This document shows, one piece after another, positions 1-22,641 of a stretch of DNA of 64,000 nucleotides (the stretch's first letter is position 1; each line of letters opens with the position of its first letter). The translations under genes were made by a program, and so were the position numbers. Source of the stretch: Siphonodentalium dalli (Eukaryota; Mollusca; Scaphopoda; Gadilida; Siphonodentaliidae). The notes beneath the pieces were generated by a model. That model had not been told where the DNA came from. It searched no databases and saw nothing but the letters and a program-made list of their open reading frames with translations. The DNA is taken from positions 189,767,794 to 189,831,793 of the forward strand of contig CP136064.1 in the NCBI GenBank assembly GCA_032622095.1, written 5' to 3'.

Positions 1-1069
1 ACAAAATGTTGTATTATACTTTCAACAAGTTGTAGAAATATATTGGTGATATGAAGTAATTATTTTATTCAGTGAAACATAATCAGTTCTCACATTTGTC
101 ATGGTGTCAAAAAATGACATACTCCGGCCCTGACGCCGACTCGGGGAAATTGTGTGTATACCGGTACCGATACTCGGAAGATATATGGTATAATTGCATC
201 ACTATACGGTATATATACTTATACCATTGTTAACTTCATTAAAAGTTGAACAAAACAATCATTCTCCTATTATAATAAAGTGTACATCGAAATAGCATTA
301 AAAAGTGTAGGCCTACTGCCCTACTCCGGATCCGACTCATACATTTGGCCAATATCGGGGTGTTTTTTTTCATTCAGTGTCTATTTGTTCAGTTTAATTA
401 CGGTACCTACTCTCGTCCTGTATCTGGGATTGGGATAAGCAGACTTCATGGTAGCCGTTTTGTTATAGTTTTCTTTGTCCTGGTTTTCCCCCTGCACTAA
501 CAGCTACAAACTTGCACCATCATCTGGTCGTCCGTTGTTCGCACAGTAGTGAAACAAACGCTATTTATTTATACCATATCAGGAATAGACTCACACGGAA
601 TGCTCTTTTCCAAAAGCAAATATTTTTAGGTGTAACATGTTTTCATATTAGCGAAACAAACGCTAATTATAATAACCTATTTAGTGACACTTTAGTGATA
701 ATATATCGCCATTTTATTGTTCATAAATAGGCCTAACAAGTTTTGAGACTTTTTTTTACCATACAGTTTCAAGACTGGTTTATAGCATTAGTCTGTTGCA
801 GTAAATCGATTCCGATAACTAAAGCTTATTTTGAACAAATGTTGTTATTGTATATATATACGCAATAGGCACACGAAAGCAAACCTTATGGGTGTTAGAA
901 TACAAACACAGTTCGCGCAGCTATCAATGCGCGACGATGTGATTATGTCATTTTTTTGACACCATGCATGACAAATGTGAGAACTGATTATGTTTCACTG
1001 AATAAAATAATTACTTCATATCACCAATATATTTCTACAACTTGTTGAAAGTATAATACAACATTTTGT
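1..1069. repeat. Foldback element, left end cut by the window
   Basis: Bases 1-121 reappear as reverse complement at 944-1069, nearly without mismatch. The arms enclose about 820 bp of AT-rich sequence with no credible gene. The left arm continues to the first base of the window, so the true outer boundary and any target-site duplication cannot be seen. Part of the interior (about 780-860) resembles part of the TTAA MITE at 22204-22641 (a stretch around AACTAAAGC), so the two may share ancestry. Probably a non-autonomous DNA transposon. Confidence 0.7.
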
Positions 1070-2031
1070 AGAAGTGGGTAATAAAGCATGATCTAACTCG
1101 GCTACACTTTTTCTCATTCTGGCTTGGAGTACAATTTTTAAATAGTATATTTTCGATGCAACAATTCTATTAAAAAGTATATGTTGATAATTTTTCGGTA
1201 ATATTTTTATTACATATGTAATATATTGGCATAGTAGCATAACATTTAGCAAAAGAATTTAGTTTTTCCATAATATCTTCCAAGTACACATTTCCAACAG
1301 TCGTCTTCGGGGTGGAGTACACGTTTTATTGACCATCGTGAAACATTGAACTGCGCATGACAAACATCATTAACATGTGGTGAAATATCGCTTCCGTAAA
1401 CAGACAGACAACAATTTCTTTTGCACAAATGACAAAAGTCTTTATTTTAGCTCATGAAGGCGCGGATTTCGGAACTTTTGGTGGAATCTTGTCTTTATTG
1501 TCACCATAATAAGAGAACCAAGCAGAATCTGCGACCAGGAGTCCTTTGTCGCCTGTAATTAGAAAAGGTATGAGCATCAGATTTGGCCACTACTGACCCA
1601 ATCTGAAGCTCTAAAGAGTGTAAATCTTTAGAGCTTCCCTGGAGCTAGGTTTAGCAGAGGGAAGAAATACAGAAGTGTTTTTGCTGAAGAATATCTTTAT
1701 TTTACAAGTTAATTAAAATTGGTACACCGTATAACTACAAGGTACAGCCTACAGGTATTCACAATGACAGAATATTTACATTCACAACCCTTATAATTGG
1801 TTATGGCAATCAGCAATGCCAAGTCTTTTTGCTGAAGCAAACTGGGCCATGGTAAAGGGTAGTCCAACAAATTAGACTATTGGGATTAATACATATTTTA
1901 ATTTTTGGACATTTACGATTGTATTAATCCTTCTAGTCTAATAAAAGAGCTGAAAGCAAAGTTAGCACACATTTTGAATCAGGTCAACATCAGTGACCAC
2001 CGATATGACCCCATCAAAATACCATTTTCTC
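1070..2031. other. Intergenic, no gene seen
   Basis: AT-rich sequence with only short, incoherent reading frames. No splice-bounded coding segment, RNA gene or clear repeat was recognised. Confidence 0.5.
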
Positions 2032-3598
2032 TTAACCCTTTGAACCCGACTGACCGCAAAAGCGGCCAGCCAGAAAATGTTCATACACCCGACTGGCCGC
2101 AAAAGCGGCCAGCAGCATTCAGTTACATCATAAACCTATGTAGCATGTGTATACATGTTATAACCATTGGTATATCCACTGATATCTATGTAAATGATCC
2201 CAATTAACTTCAGCAGTGCCATGGGTGCATGTGTATGAGTTTGTTGCCGACTAGTTGGGGTAGAAAAACATGCGCACAGCGCAGAATTCAACAAACGTAC
2301 ATTATTTGAAGCGATTCGGGTAAAGCTCTATACATTGTTGCGCGGTTCGCAGGATTGTAGAAAGAAACCATTTCGATCACTCTTTTTGGTTTAAATCAGT
2401 ATTGCATACATAATCAGAGTTCTGTCATATGTGAGGAAGGCGCACGCAGTTTCTTATTTGAGTCGATTTGTTTCGCGCATGGGCATAGGATAAAATGATA
2501 AATGTATGGATTTTTGTGAAATGATACAATCACATCAAGGATCTCCATAGTACATAAATTTGCGTTATACAGCTGCACGTTTTGACATTGCACCAGAGTA
2601 GTACTGTGGAAATGGGTTGCATGGTCACAATACCATCTATAGTCCGATCTACTTGCGCGTGCACATTACAAACACGTGGTCAAATAGTGCATTATTGAGC
2701 AATTATGTAAAGTTTAAGACTCGTGGCACCATTTGAACATGACCATCACCGTGCCCTATAGGCGATGTCTAAAACGGGACGTAATGCCATTGAATGCACA
2801 GGGAAGTGGTGTCATTCGACCACTTGGGCTATATGCTTAGCAATCATTGATACCGTTAAATACAAACTACATGTAGGTTCAATCTTCTGACCTGATGTAT
2901 CTCCAGTTTCACAATAGGGTATTGACTGCATAGAAAATGCCGTTTCTTAGCGCGGAATTATACGACGCTATAATTGCATTATACTTTCAGTTCCGGGTAG
3001 TTGCTTAGAAACCGTTACCAGGGAGTGATCGTGCGGCAAAGTATACCGTTCTAAAAAAAAATGCACAGTGGCCCATGGGAACATACCTGTAAAATTTCAG
3101 ACCTGTAGCACCATTTGAACATAACCATCAGCATGTGCATGCCAAGAATGTCTAAATTGGGGCATAATACAATTGGATTCACAGGGCAATGGTGTCATTC
3201 GAGGTATTTGCTTAGCAACCGTTGCTACCCTTAAATACAAGTTAGGATCAGACTTCTGGCCAGATATATCTCAAATTTCACAATAGGGTGTTGACTGCAT
3301 CAAAAACGCAATTTCATTGGGCTGAATTACGACCGTAAAAGCTATAATTGTATTTTACTTTCAATATCGGGTAGATGCCTAGCAACCGTTACCAGGGAGT
3401 GACCACGTGGCAATGTAACCAGATCGTAAAATAATCAGTGGTCCATGGGGAACATACATCTAAAGTTTCAGAAATGTGACACCACTTGAACATAAACAAC
3501 ACCATACATCTAAACACTGGTCACAATATAAAAATTACCACTGGGAGCCCAGGGTCAGGGTGTCGATCGTTGTGGGGAGCCAGGGTTCAAAGGGTTAA
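2032..3598. mobile_element. piggyBac-like non-autonomous TTAA element
   Basis: TTAA is followed by CCCTTTGAACCC at the left end. The mirror image GGGTTCAAAGGG precedes TTAA at 3595-3598. A TTAA target site plus a CCCTTTG terminus is typical of piggyBac-family ends. Just inside the left end are two copies of a small hairpin of the form CTGGCCGCAAAAGCGGCCAG. No transposase frame is present, so the element is non-autonomous or a relic. Confidence 0.7.
2706..3505. repeat. Direct repeat inside the TTAA element, about 2.1 copies
   Basis: A segment starting near 2706 (recognisable by GCACCATTTGAACAT) recurs near 3088 and starts a third time near 3461, giving a period of roughly 375-380 bp. Copies are clearly diverged. 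The repeat occupies the right half of the piggyBac-like element. Confidence 0.65.
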
Positions 3599-4274
3599 AT
3601 TATCTACAAATACATTAGTCTTACCTGTAGCGGAGATAGTATTCTTTGTGTTCACACATAGATTGTGATATAAAAGTTGTCAGAATTACAGATTTGTTAG
3701 TTTAATCCCGGATTGGAAAACATATCACCATTTTCAAATACAAATAAATTATGTTAATTTCGCGTGTTTTCCCAGATTTCTGATCTATTACGCATGTGCG
3801 TGCTTTCGTTTTCGTATGTGTTCGCTAGCGTAGACTGGTTTGAATATTTCTGTTGGTTGAGTTGTTATAAAATTATATGGATTAATAGTGACACAAAATT
3901 ATGCTAGTTAGTTCAGTCATCATATTTAATATTCCAACAATGAAAAGGTATGTGTTTTTTATTTGTAGTTTTATTTGTGTCATTAGACGTGAACAGTGTA
4001 AGTTAAAGGGGCATGCCCTTGCCACATAACTCTTGCGACTTCGTAGCGTTCAAAGTTTTCATGTCCTTTGTTGGACGATGAGGGATTAAGACCACATTTA
4101 TAAATGTCCAAATATTAAAATAGGTCTTAATCCGAATCGTCTAATTTGTTGGACTAGGTAAAGGGTTGCCGTAGCGGATTGCCGAAGCAAAACAATCTGA
4201 CTTAAGAGTGTTGCATTCACCTCCCGTGGGCCGCCATCCTAGTAACTTTTTACACAAAATCAGAATCACTGTGT
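3599..4274. other. Intergenic, no gene seen
   Basis: AT-rich, without a supported gene or repeat. Confidence 0.45.
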
Positions 4275-4280
4275 TGACAA

Positions 4281-5636
4281 AGGATCCGGGCCAGCTCGTC
4301 ACAGGGCCAATTCGGTCCAGGCAGTTTTTGGGGCGAGCTGGCCCAGCTTTTAATTTTATGGCCGAGTTGGCCCGGGAATTAAAGTTCAGATGATGATATA
4401 TTTCAGAGTTTTGTCCATCATTTTTGACATTTAGACTACTTTAGGCACGTTTGTTTACAAAGATAATAGCCAGTTTATCACATTTTTAGATTTGATTATT
4501 TATTGGTAACGGTACACGAAAGTATCCGAATACCAGTCTAGAAGTATCAGCAAAGGTTATGAGTTGTCATATATGGTATACATGTGCTAATTGGTGCAGT
4601 ATAGTATGATTTAAATGGTATGCATGGCTATATAATAGCTACCTATATAGCTATAATGTATGGTAAGATATGGTTGACAAGTGAGAATCAAAGTACCGGT
4701 AAGCTAACAACACCAATCCCATGTCTAAGTTTATTGTAGACACGTACCTATGAACAAATATCTATATCCATCACCCGGAAAGGACATTAGTCGGTTTGAA
4801 CGAGAAACCGGCGAATTAATAAATTACAATAATGAACTGTTTTCAACTTTTCACATTCTGAATATTAAAGTTTCTCTTATATCTATGAGTTCATCTCACT
4901 ATCTCTGGGTTAATTTTGGGAAACCCTTAGCCATTCCTATCAAAACAATAGAACCAGTTTGTTTCCACAGTATTACCAGTCGGCTTATCACACCTCACCT
5001 TACCAAGACGGATTCCCCAAGAAATGCGCTTCATTATACCTAAAGAATTCGTCGAGAGGAGTGGCGGCCAACTAACTGTGACAAATTCATTCGCCGTAAT
5101 TTGTCATATTCATTCTTCAAATTCATTCATCGTAATTTGTCAAATTCAGTCAAGTTCATGTGTTATATGGGAATTTTTACTTATATTGAAAAAATTAACG
5201 GTAACAGTAGGGACACTAGGTGTGGGTGCATCGTCATTCGACCTGATCCGGACAGGATCTAGGGGTGATTAATGTTGCACTTCACTTTCCTCTGTTCTAA
5301 TGGATAGCCCTCCACCACGAAAAGCGGGTAAAATATGTTCTCTCATAAATTCTTGAATATCCAAATCGGCCACATTTTATGAAAAATAAATTATCACAAC
5401 CCAACTATCCAATTTGATCTGTCTCTCGACAACCCTTTGGCTTAGAGAGAGAGGGGTAGAAAGAGGGAGATATAGAGAGAGAGAGAGACAGAGAAAGCAA
5501 GCAAAAAGACACCAAAGAAAATCAACTTAAATAAGACATCCATTGGGCCGAGTCAGTCTGGGGCGAGCTGGCTCGGGACGAGCTGGCCCAGGTCGACTGG
5601 ACCGAGTTGGCCTTGGGACGAGCTGGCCCGTTTCCT
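4281..5636. mobile_element. Inverted-repeat element with GGGCCAGCTCG ends
   Basis: The first 40 or so bases (AGGATCCGGGCCAGCTCGTC and onward through GGTCCAG) match the reverse complement of the right end (AGGAAACGGGCCAGCTCGTC) with few mismatches. TGACAA lies directly outside both ends (4275-4280 and 5637-5642), giving a 6-7 bp target-site duplication. Variants of GAGCTGGCC are repeated several times within each end. The interior has no transposase; it includes a GA-rich microsatellite near 5440-5510. Superfamily not assignable. Confidence 0.6.
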
Positions 5637-5716
5637 TGACAAAAGGCAACTCTTTGTCACAAATCAAGCGACGGTTTTGATCTGGTTGAAAGTGTCTGGA
5701 AAATATGGTAACCTTA

Positions 5717-7094
5717 GGCCTAACAAAATAATACCTTTGTTTCCGCTAACGAGCTAAAAAAAATTAGGGTAGGTAGGTAGGCTTAACTTTGTTTTTTTTG
5801 TTAACTTTTTTTTTTTCAGTATCTTTAAAAATAACTGTATAATACTTGTCAATAACCCAAACTATGCACTTCTTAGCCCCAATCAGGTTAACCCAGATGA
5901 CAGAGGAACTAGAAACTCCAATTCAATCTTACATATGCTTTAATATTTACATATATACTAGTCTATATACTAAGATAGTCTTTGATAATCCTAATATTTC
6001 CTATATGGTCTGGCGACAACTGGAGTCAGTCCAGCACCACTGCACTGTTCACATATTGGAGTGACCGTCTTGTACCGATCTCTGAAGGATGGCTTCACAA
6101 CACCACCTTCTCTGCATTCAGTGAAGGATCTAGGTATTTTTTGGGGACACCTGTTTTTGGGCAATGATATGCCGAAGGCATAACCTGAAGGCCTGATCTG
6201 AGGAATGTTTGGGAAGCGGTGACCCCCTGATGATGGTGGGGGTTCTTCCCCTGGAAAAATTTTGAAAATCCATTGCATTTAGAGCTAATCTAAGGCTCTT
6301 TGAGTCAGTATTTTGAATTTTACAGAGAGGTCAATTTTATCAAGTTTCTCAAGCATAACTTTGGAACTTTTTATATATGTATGGATTGGAAATGCTTATA
6401 AGTTATTGTCAGATATCTTTTGGTTCTATGGATTATGCTTATCGGAAGCCTTATCCTGCTTGAAATTAGACTTGCCATCATCACTCTAATTCATAAATAG
6501 GCTATTTTATAAAATTCAAGTGAGACACATACCGTACATAATATACTACATGTACATGTAATACAGAAATCCTACATGTACATGTAGTACAGAAACAATG
6601 TACATGTATTAAGGTAGTAATGACTATATATGGTACTAATCTCTATGTTAATTTTTCATTTGGTATTATGAGATCCCACTTGTTGATTTGATCAAATTGT
6701 TAATGTTCCTATGCTGTAATTGATTGAAATACTGAAGTCTGAACGCTGAATGATAACATACCGTACCTGAACTCAAATTATTTGAAGTTTTCACAGATGA
6801 AAGCTAGATAAAGCCAAACATACTTTACAGTATGATTCCAACTGTTAAACTTAAATCTTTTTGTAAAATTTCTTATGTCAATATATATAAATATATATAT
6901 GTTTTGCATCTTGTTATGATATGAATTGGGACCTATTAAATTAAAAAAAAAAAAATTTTTAAATCAAATTTTTTTTTTTTATTTTTTTTTGGTCCAATTT
7001 TTTTTTTTTGCAATGTCAATAAAACGTTTAGGGTCGGCGGTTTAAAATAGGGTCGGTCGGGTTAGCGGAAACAAACGTATTTTTTGTTTAGGCC
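5717..7094. mobile_element. Harbinger-like inverted-repeat element, non-autonomous
   Basis: The left end GGCCTAACAAAATAATAC, continuing through TTTGTTTCCGCTAAC, is matched by the reverse complement of the right end (GGCCTAAACAAAAAATAC). TTA stands immediately outside both ends (5714-5716, 7095-7097). A 3-bp TTA duplication with a GG-initial terminus fits PIF/Harbinger, but no transposase is seen and the duplication is too short to be strong evidence. Long poly-A and poly-T runs lie near the right end (6940-7010). Confidence 0.5.
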
Positions 7095-7341
7095 TTATGT
7101 CGATGCGCTTATTAGCGCTTCTAGTTTATTTTCGAAAATAGTCTGTTTGAGAGTAGAATATATATACCTGAATTCAGCTAGATTAGCTGAATACATGATT
7201 TTTTACATACCGTATTATGAATTGTCAAACATATATTTTAAGCGACCAGGGTTTTCCCAATTTGAGTTGTATTAATTGTTTCATATTTACTTAAACTCAT
7301 TGCAACATTGCAAAACTATGTTCAATATTCGATGAAAAATA

Positions 7342-7602
7342 ATGAGTACAACAGTCAAGAGGTATATACCACGGACAACTGGCAAATCGAAAAAAAAACG
7401 CATGCAACTTGTTACATTTCAAAGTGCACAAGATGCAATCGATGATTCCCCCAAATTGTCAGAAGAGCTGGTGAAAATTTTGTCGTTTTTTTCGCATGGA
7501 ATACTGGACCCGATATTGTTGATAAGGGTGTTGATGAACCAAATAATGAAACTGAACCCCCTGTGGCTTGTGCCATTGGGTCGTGTGTTATGTCAGAAAA
7601 TC
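7342..7602 (+). pseudogene. Possible coding remnant with a frame break
   Basis: A frame from an ATG at 7342 gives a basic start (KSKKKR at about residues 15-20) and then an acidic, protein-like stretch. Near 7440-7480 the protein-like quality moves to another frame, which runs to a stop at 7600-7602 (ending MSENPTE). It could be a decayed gene or transposon protein, a spliced exon I cannot delimit, or chance. No family recognised. Confidence 0.2.
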
Positions 7603-7695
7603 CGACTGAATAACAGGAGTCCAATTCCATTATGTATAATTAAGTGTGTTATAATTCAATTACGATTATCCTTATGGGGATATGTACTAGTATAA

Positions 7696-19316
<11,621 letters not shown>

Positions 19317-19720
19317 GACCAAATTTGATATAAAAGAATGCAGCTGCTCAGATGTGTCTCTGAATGAATCGTGCTTCCATAGAAATACTAGTGCTAATGG
19401 ACATTGAGGGAGAAAACTTTAGGGATTTCTTGTTTAAGCCTCTGTCAATGAAAAGCATGTTGAAATTTACCTAATGAATTCCTTGGACTCATTCCTTTTC
19501 TTCATGATAATAAATTTTGTCTCTGAAGTTTGTTTGGCTCTCGCAGAGCATGTATGTCAAAAACCATATTCAACATCAATTGTGCCATCTCAAATAAACA
19601 TATCAAGGATATGGTTCAACCTGCCAAAGCGACAATCCATTTCAAGAGAATGTTTTTCGGTATTTTTCAATTGGTTATAGTTTTCGCATTTAAAAATAAA
19701 TTTAGGGAAATCATGAAGTA
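19317..19720 (+). other. LZIC: Probable LZIC 3' untranslated region
   Basis: Directly follows the LZIC stop. AATAAA polyadenylation signals occur at 19593-19598 and 19695-19700. Which is used cannot be told from sequence. Confidence 0.4.
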
Positions 19721-20349
19721 ATGATTGTTTAGAAATTGTACAGTTAATTCCATATTGGATAGGTCATGCACCATTAACATTAACTTAGTAAATATAAATG
19801 GATCTTTCACAACAATATCTCGATTGAGCTCGAAAACCAGTTATACCTGAGTTATGACTTTCAGTTCGTCTATTTTTAGCAATTTTAAGACCATTAACAC
19901 TATAACTTAATAAAATACATTTCTTTTACTTGTAAGATCATTAGAACGATAACTTGAGCAAATGTCAACCAATTTGAAATTATTTTCTGACAGATTCACT
20001 CTTTTAGTTGAGGCCATCGTCGATACGCAACCATTGTTTTTCCTTATAATCTAATAGAATAAGATATTTTACCTATTAATGGTGCATTATCTAAACCAAT
20101 CATTAAATTATAATCACATACCCTCTACATTCACACAAATAGCATCCGTAAGAATAAGTAAAAATCACCATATGCTTTACACGTTTCCAAGGTTTATCAA
20201 ACAATGACTGCAGCCTCCACTGCATAGCATAAAAAGCGATGAACCACCTACGTCACTTCAAGCTGATAATGTGCACGCGAATGCTGCATGTTGTTATTGT
20301 GAGACTGTGTTTGAATTGGAACAATATGTTAATTACAATTGTACTGATT

Positions 20350-20507
20350 ATAAGGAATGACTGGAAGATCGATTGGGGTCATTGGTTTTGACCGGCAGAG
20401 CAATTAAAAAAAGTTTGTGTTAATCCCTTTGGAATTCACACACTTTATTTAATTACTCTGCCGGTCAAAATCCAATAACACCAATCGTTCTTCCAGTCAT
20501 TTCTTAT
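20350..20507. mobile_element. Hairpin MITE, TTGACCGGCAGAG type
   Basis: TAAGGAATGACTGGAAGATC through TTGACCGGCAGAG is mirrored by CTCTGCCGGTCAAAA through GACTGGAA in reverse complement. The arms are about 55 bp around a 50-bp loop. TA-rich ends suggest a TA-target element. Confidence 0.65.
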
Positions 20508-20513
20508 ATAAGT

Positions 20514-21896
20514 ACGTCTTAGGAATGAAATGTAGAAGTAAACCAGATTTTTTTTATCTTATGCTCCGATGAGACAGGTTATCCGGTGCCCAGATAACCA
20601 CATCTAGGGCCCTGCAAATCAGCACTTTTCCACAAATTCCAATTTCAATATCTAATCATGAGGGTGATGTCGATATAGAATCAAATCGACAGGCACTGGT
20701 GCCTAGTGTATAAGTCATCAAAGTCGATTGCAAATTTTTTTGTTAATGGCATAGTGGAAATTTCAGTGTACAGAGTATTTGAAAATATGTTTTAATTTGT
20801 ATCAGTTTACTTACATATACATGTAAATTCATTTGATTTGAATAAATATTTATTATTCACCACAAGAAGGGTCTTTTCATTTAAAAAACATTGATATAAT
20901 TGTAGGTAATGAGTGCAACAATTTCCCCATAATTAGCCTAGTGCAACAACTTGAACAAGTAACAACTGTTTCAATTGAAAGTTCCTTAATAATGGTTTGA
21001 AAACCACTCTGGTCTTTACCTATTTATCACTCTGATTTCTTAGTTAATTCACATTTCTTAATAATGCATTTCACATTAGGTGAAGGTTTAAATTTGAGAT
21101 TGCATGATTTAAGCGACTTTTGTGAGCCGATTTTGCTTTGTGCAAGTTACAATCACGAAATTTCCCCCCTGGTAATCAATTCAGTGTTAATCACGAAATC
21201 GCAAAAAAATCCAAGGTTTTGAACTATTGGAACATAATCTCTATGGGTGTAGCTAGAGTTGACATTCATGGCATGATCTACCACTGACCTTAATGGGTGA
21301 AGTTTTCCTAATTTTAGCCTCTTGGCCCATTTACTCTGATGTGATTCTTGTTTATTGTTGAATTACTTTTATACTTCACATATACTAAATCAGTCAAAGC
21401 CCACTATTATCAAATTCCATTGAAACCTCAATAATTGTTCAGAACAATATCTAAATGCATGTCCAAATGCATCTTTTCACTTATCGCTCATATTTCACCA
21501 AACAACATCAGCCAACTTCCTGCTGTTCACTTCTGAGTACCGATTTTTTTATTGATATTGACGCTTCAAACTTTAACTTTCAGAACTTGGCAGAGTGTCA
21601 TTATCAATTTAGAATAAAAAAAAACTAAAATTAAATAAACAATATAAAACAAAACAGTCACAAAGAAAGAAAAACAAACAAACAAACGACATAAAATGGG
21701 GGAAAATACTATCTTTACAACTCAAAACATCTCAACTGATAAATGACATGAAGTCGACTTCAGACATTCAAATGGTGAATTCACTTTGTAATGGTCCGGC
21801 TTTCTGAAAAATACTAGTATCTTCTGGACATTGAGCCTTCCGAACAGAGTGATACAGAAAGAAATAATAGAAACGTTTGTATTAATTATTGAGATT
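20514..21896. other. Intergenic, no gene seen
   Basis: AT-rich; no coding segment or RNA gene recognised. Confidence 0.45.
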
Positions 21897-22139
21897 TCAC
21901 TCTGGCAATACATGTTCAAGAGGCCACCATTAGTAGCTACTGTGAACCGAGAGGCAGTTTCCCTCACAATCGCGAGGAAATGAAGGAATTCTAATATCCT
22001 ACGTCGATTTGAAAAGGTGTATCTACATATATATATATATACTAGAATTCCTTTATTTCCTCGCGATTGTGAGGGAAACTGCCTCTCGGTTCACAGTAGC
22101 TACTAATGGTGGCCTCTTGAACATGTATTGCCAGAGTGA
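21897..22139. repeat. 96-bp inverted repeat with 51-bp spacer
   Basis: 21897-21992 and 22044-22139 are reverse complements over 96 bp with a single mismatch by my reading (a C in one arm, T in the other, within the AATTCCTT(C/T)ATTTCC stretch). The spacer is short and holds an (AT)n run. A transcript would fold into a long, nearly perfect duplex. Flanking AT runs hide any target-site duplication. Confidence 0.85.
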
Positions 22140-22203
22140 TATATATATGTTTTTGTGACATTATTCATTTTGTGACATTCATATTAGGGGGTAGGGTTAA
22201 TGT

Positions 22204-22641
22204 TTAAAGGTACTAAATCTGATCAGACGCTCCTATATTACTATTTCTTTGGCTTCGGGGATAAAAAAATATTTGATTCAAGTCGAGGAACCCACCCATC
22301 AAAGCTCAGAGTGATCAAATATCGATTTTTGAAGTTTGTTATTTCTCGAGATGTGTAATGATATGTGGCCCAGTAACAGTGGTCAAACGGAGGGTCTCAG
22401 ATAAAATTGCGGATGAAGGATAACTCTAAAATCAAGTGGTAATACGGTCAAATTTCATGATATTTAGTGAACAAAATGTCGACAACTAACACGTTTTGGG
22501 AAACTTGATACCATAGTTGACAGCGGTTAGCATTATTTTATTGCAATACATCGATTTTGATAACTAAAGCGTATTTTGAAGATATGTTGTTGTTGTAGAT
22601 TGATGGTATGGGGACCGTATAATCGGATTGAGTACCTTTAA
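22204..22641. mobile_element. TTAA MITE, diverged copy of the 35173/35874 family
   Basis: TTAA + AGGTACTAAATCTGATCAG at the left and AATCGGATTGAGTACCT + TTAA at the right. The interior shares the stretch around TTTGATTCAAGTCGAGGAACC and GATAACTCTAAAATCAAGTG with the two younger copies at 35173-35660 and 35874-36361. Confidence 0.75.

Noticed and set aside
5991-6278. 95-codon minus-strand frame inside the Harbinger-like element
   Set aside because: Too short for a transposase and without recognisable motifs.
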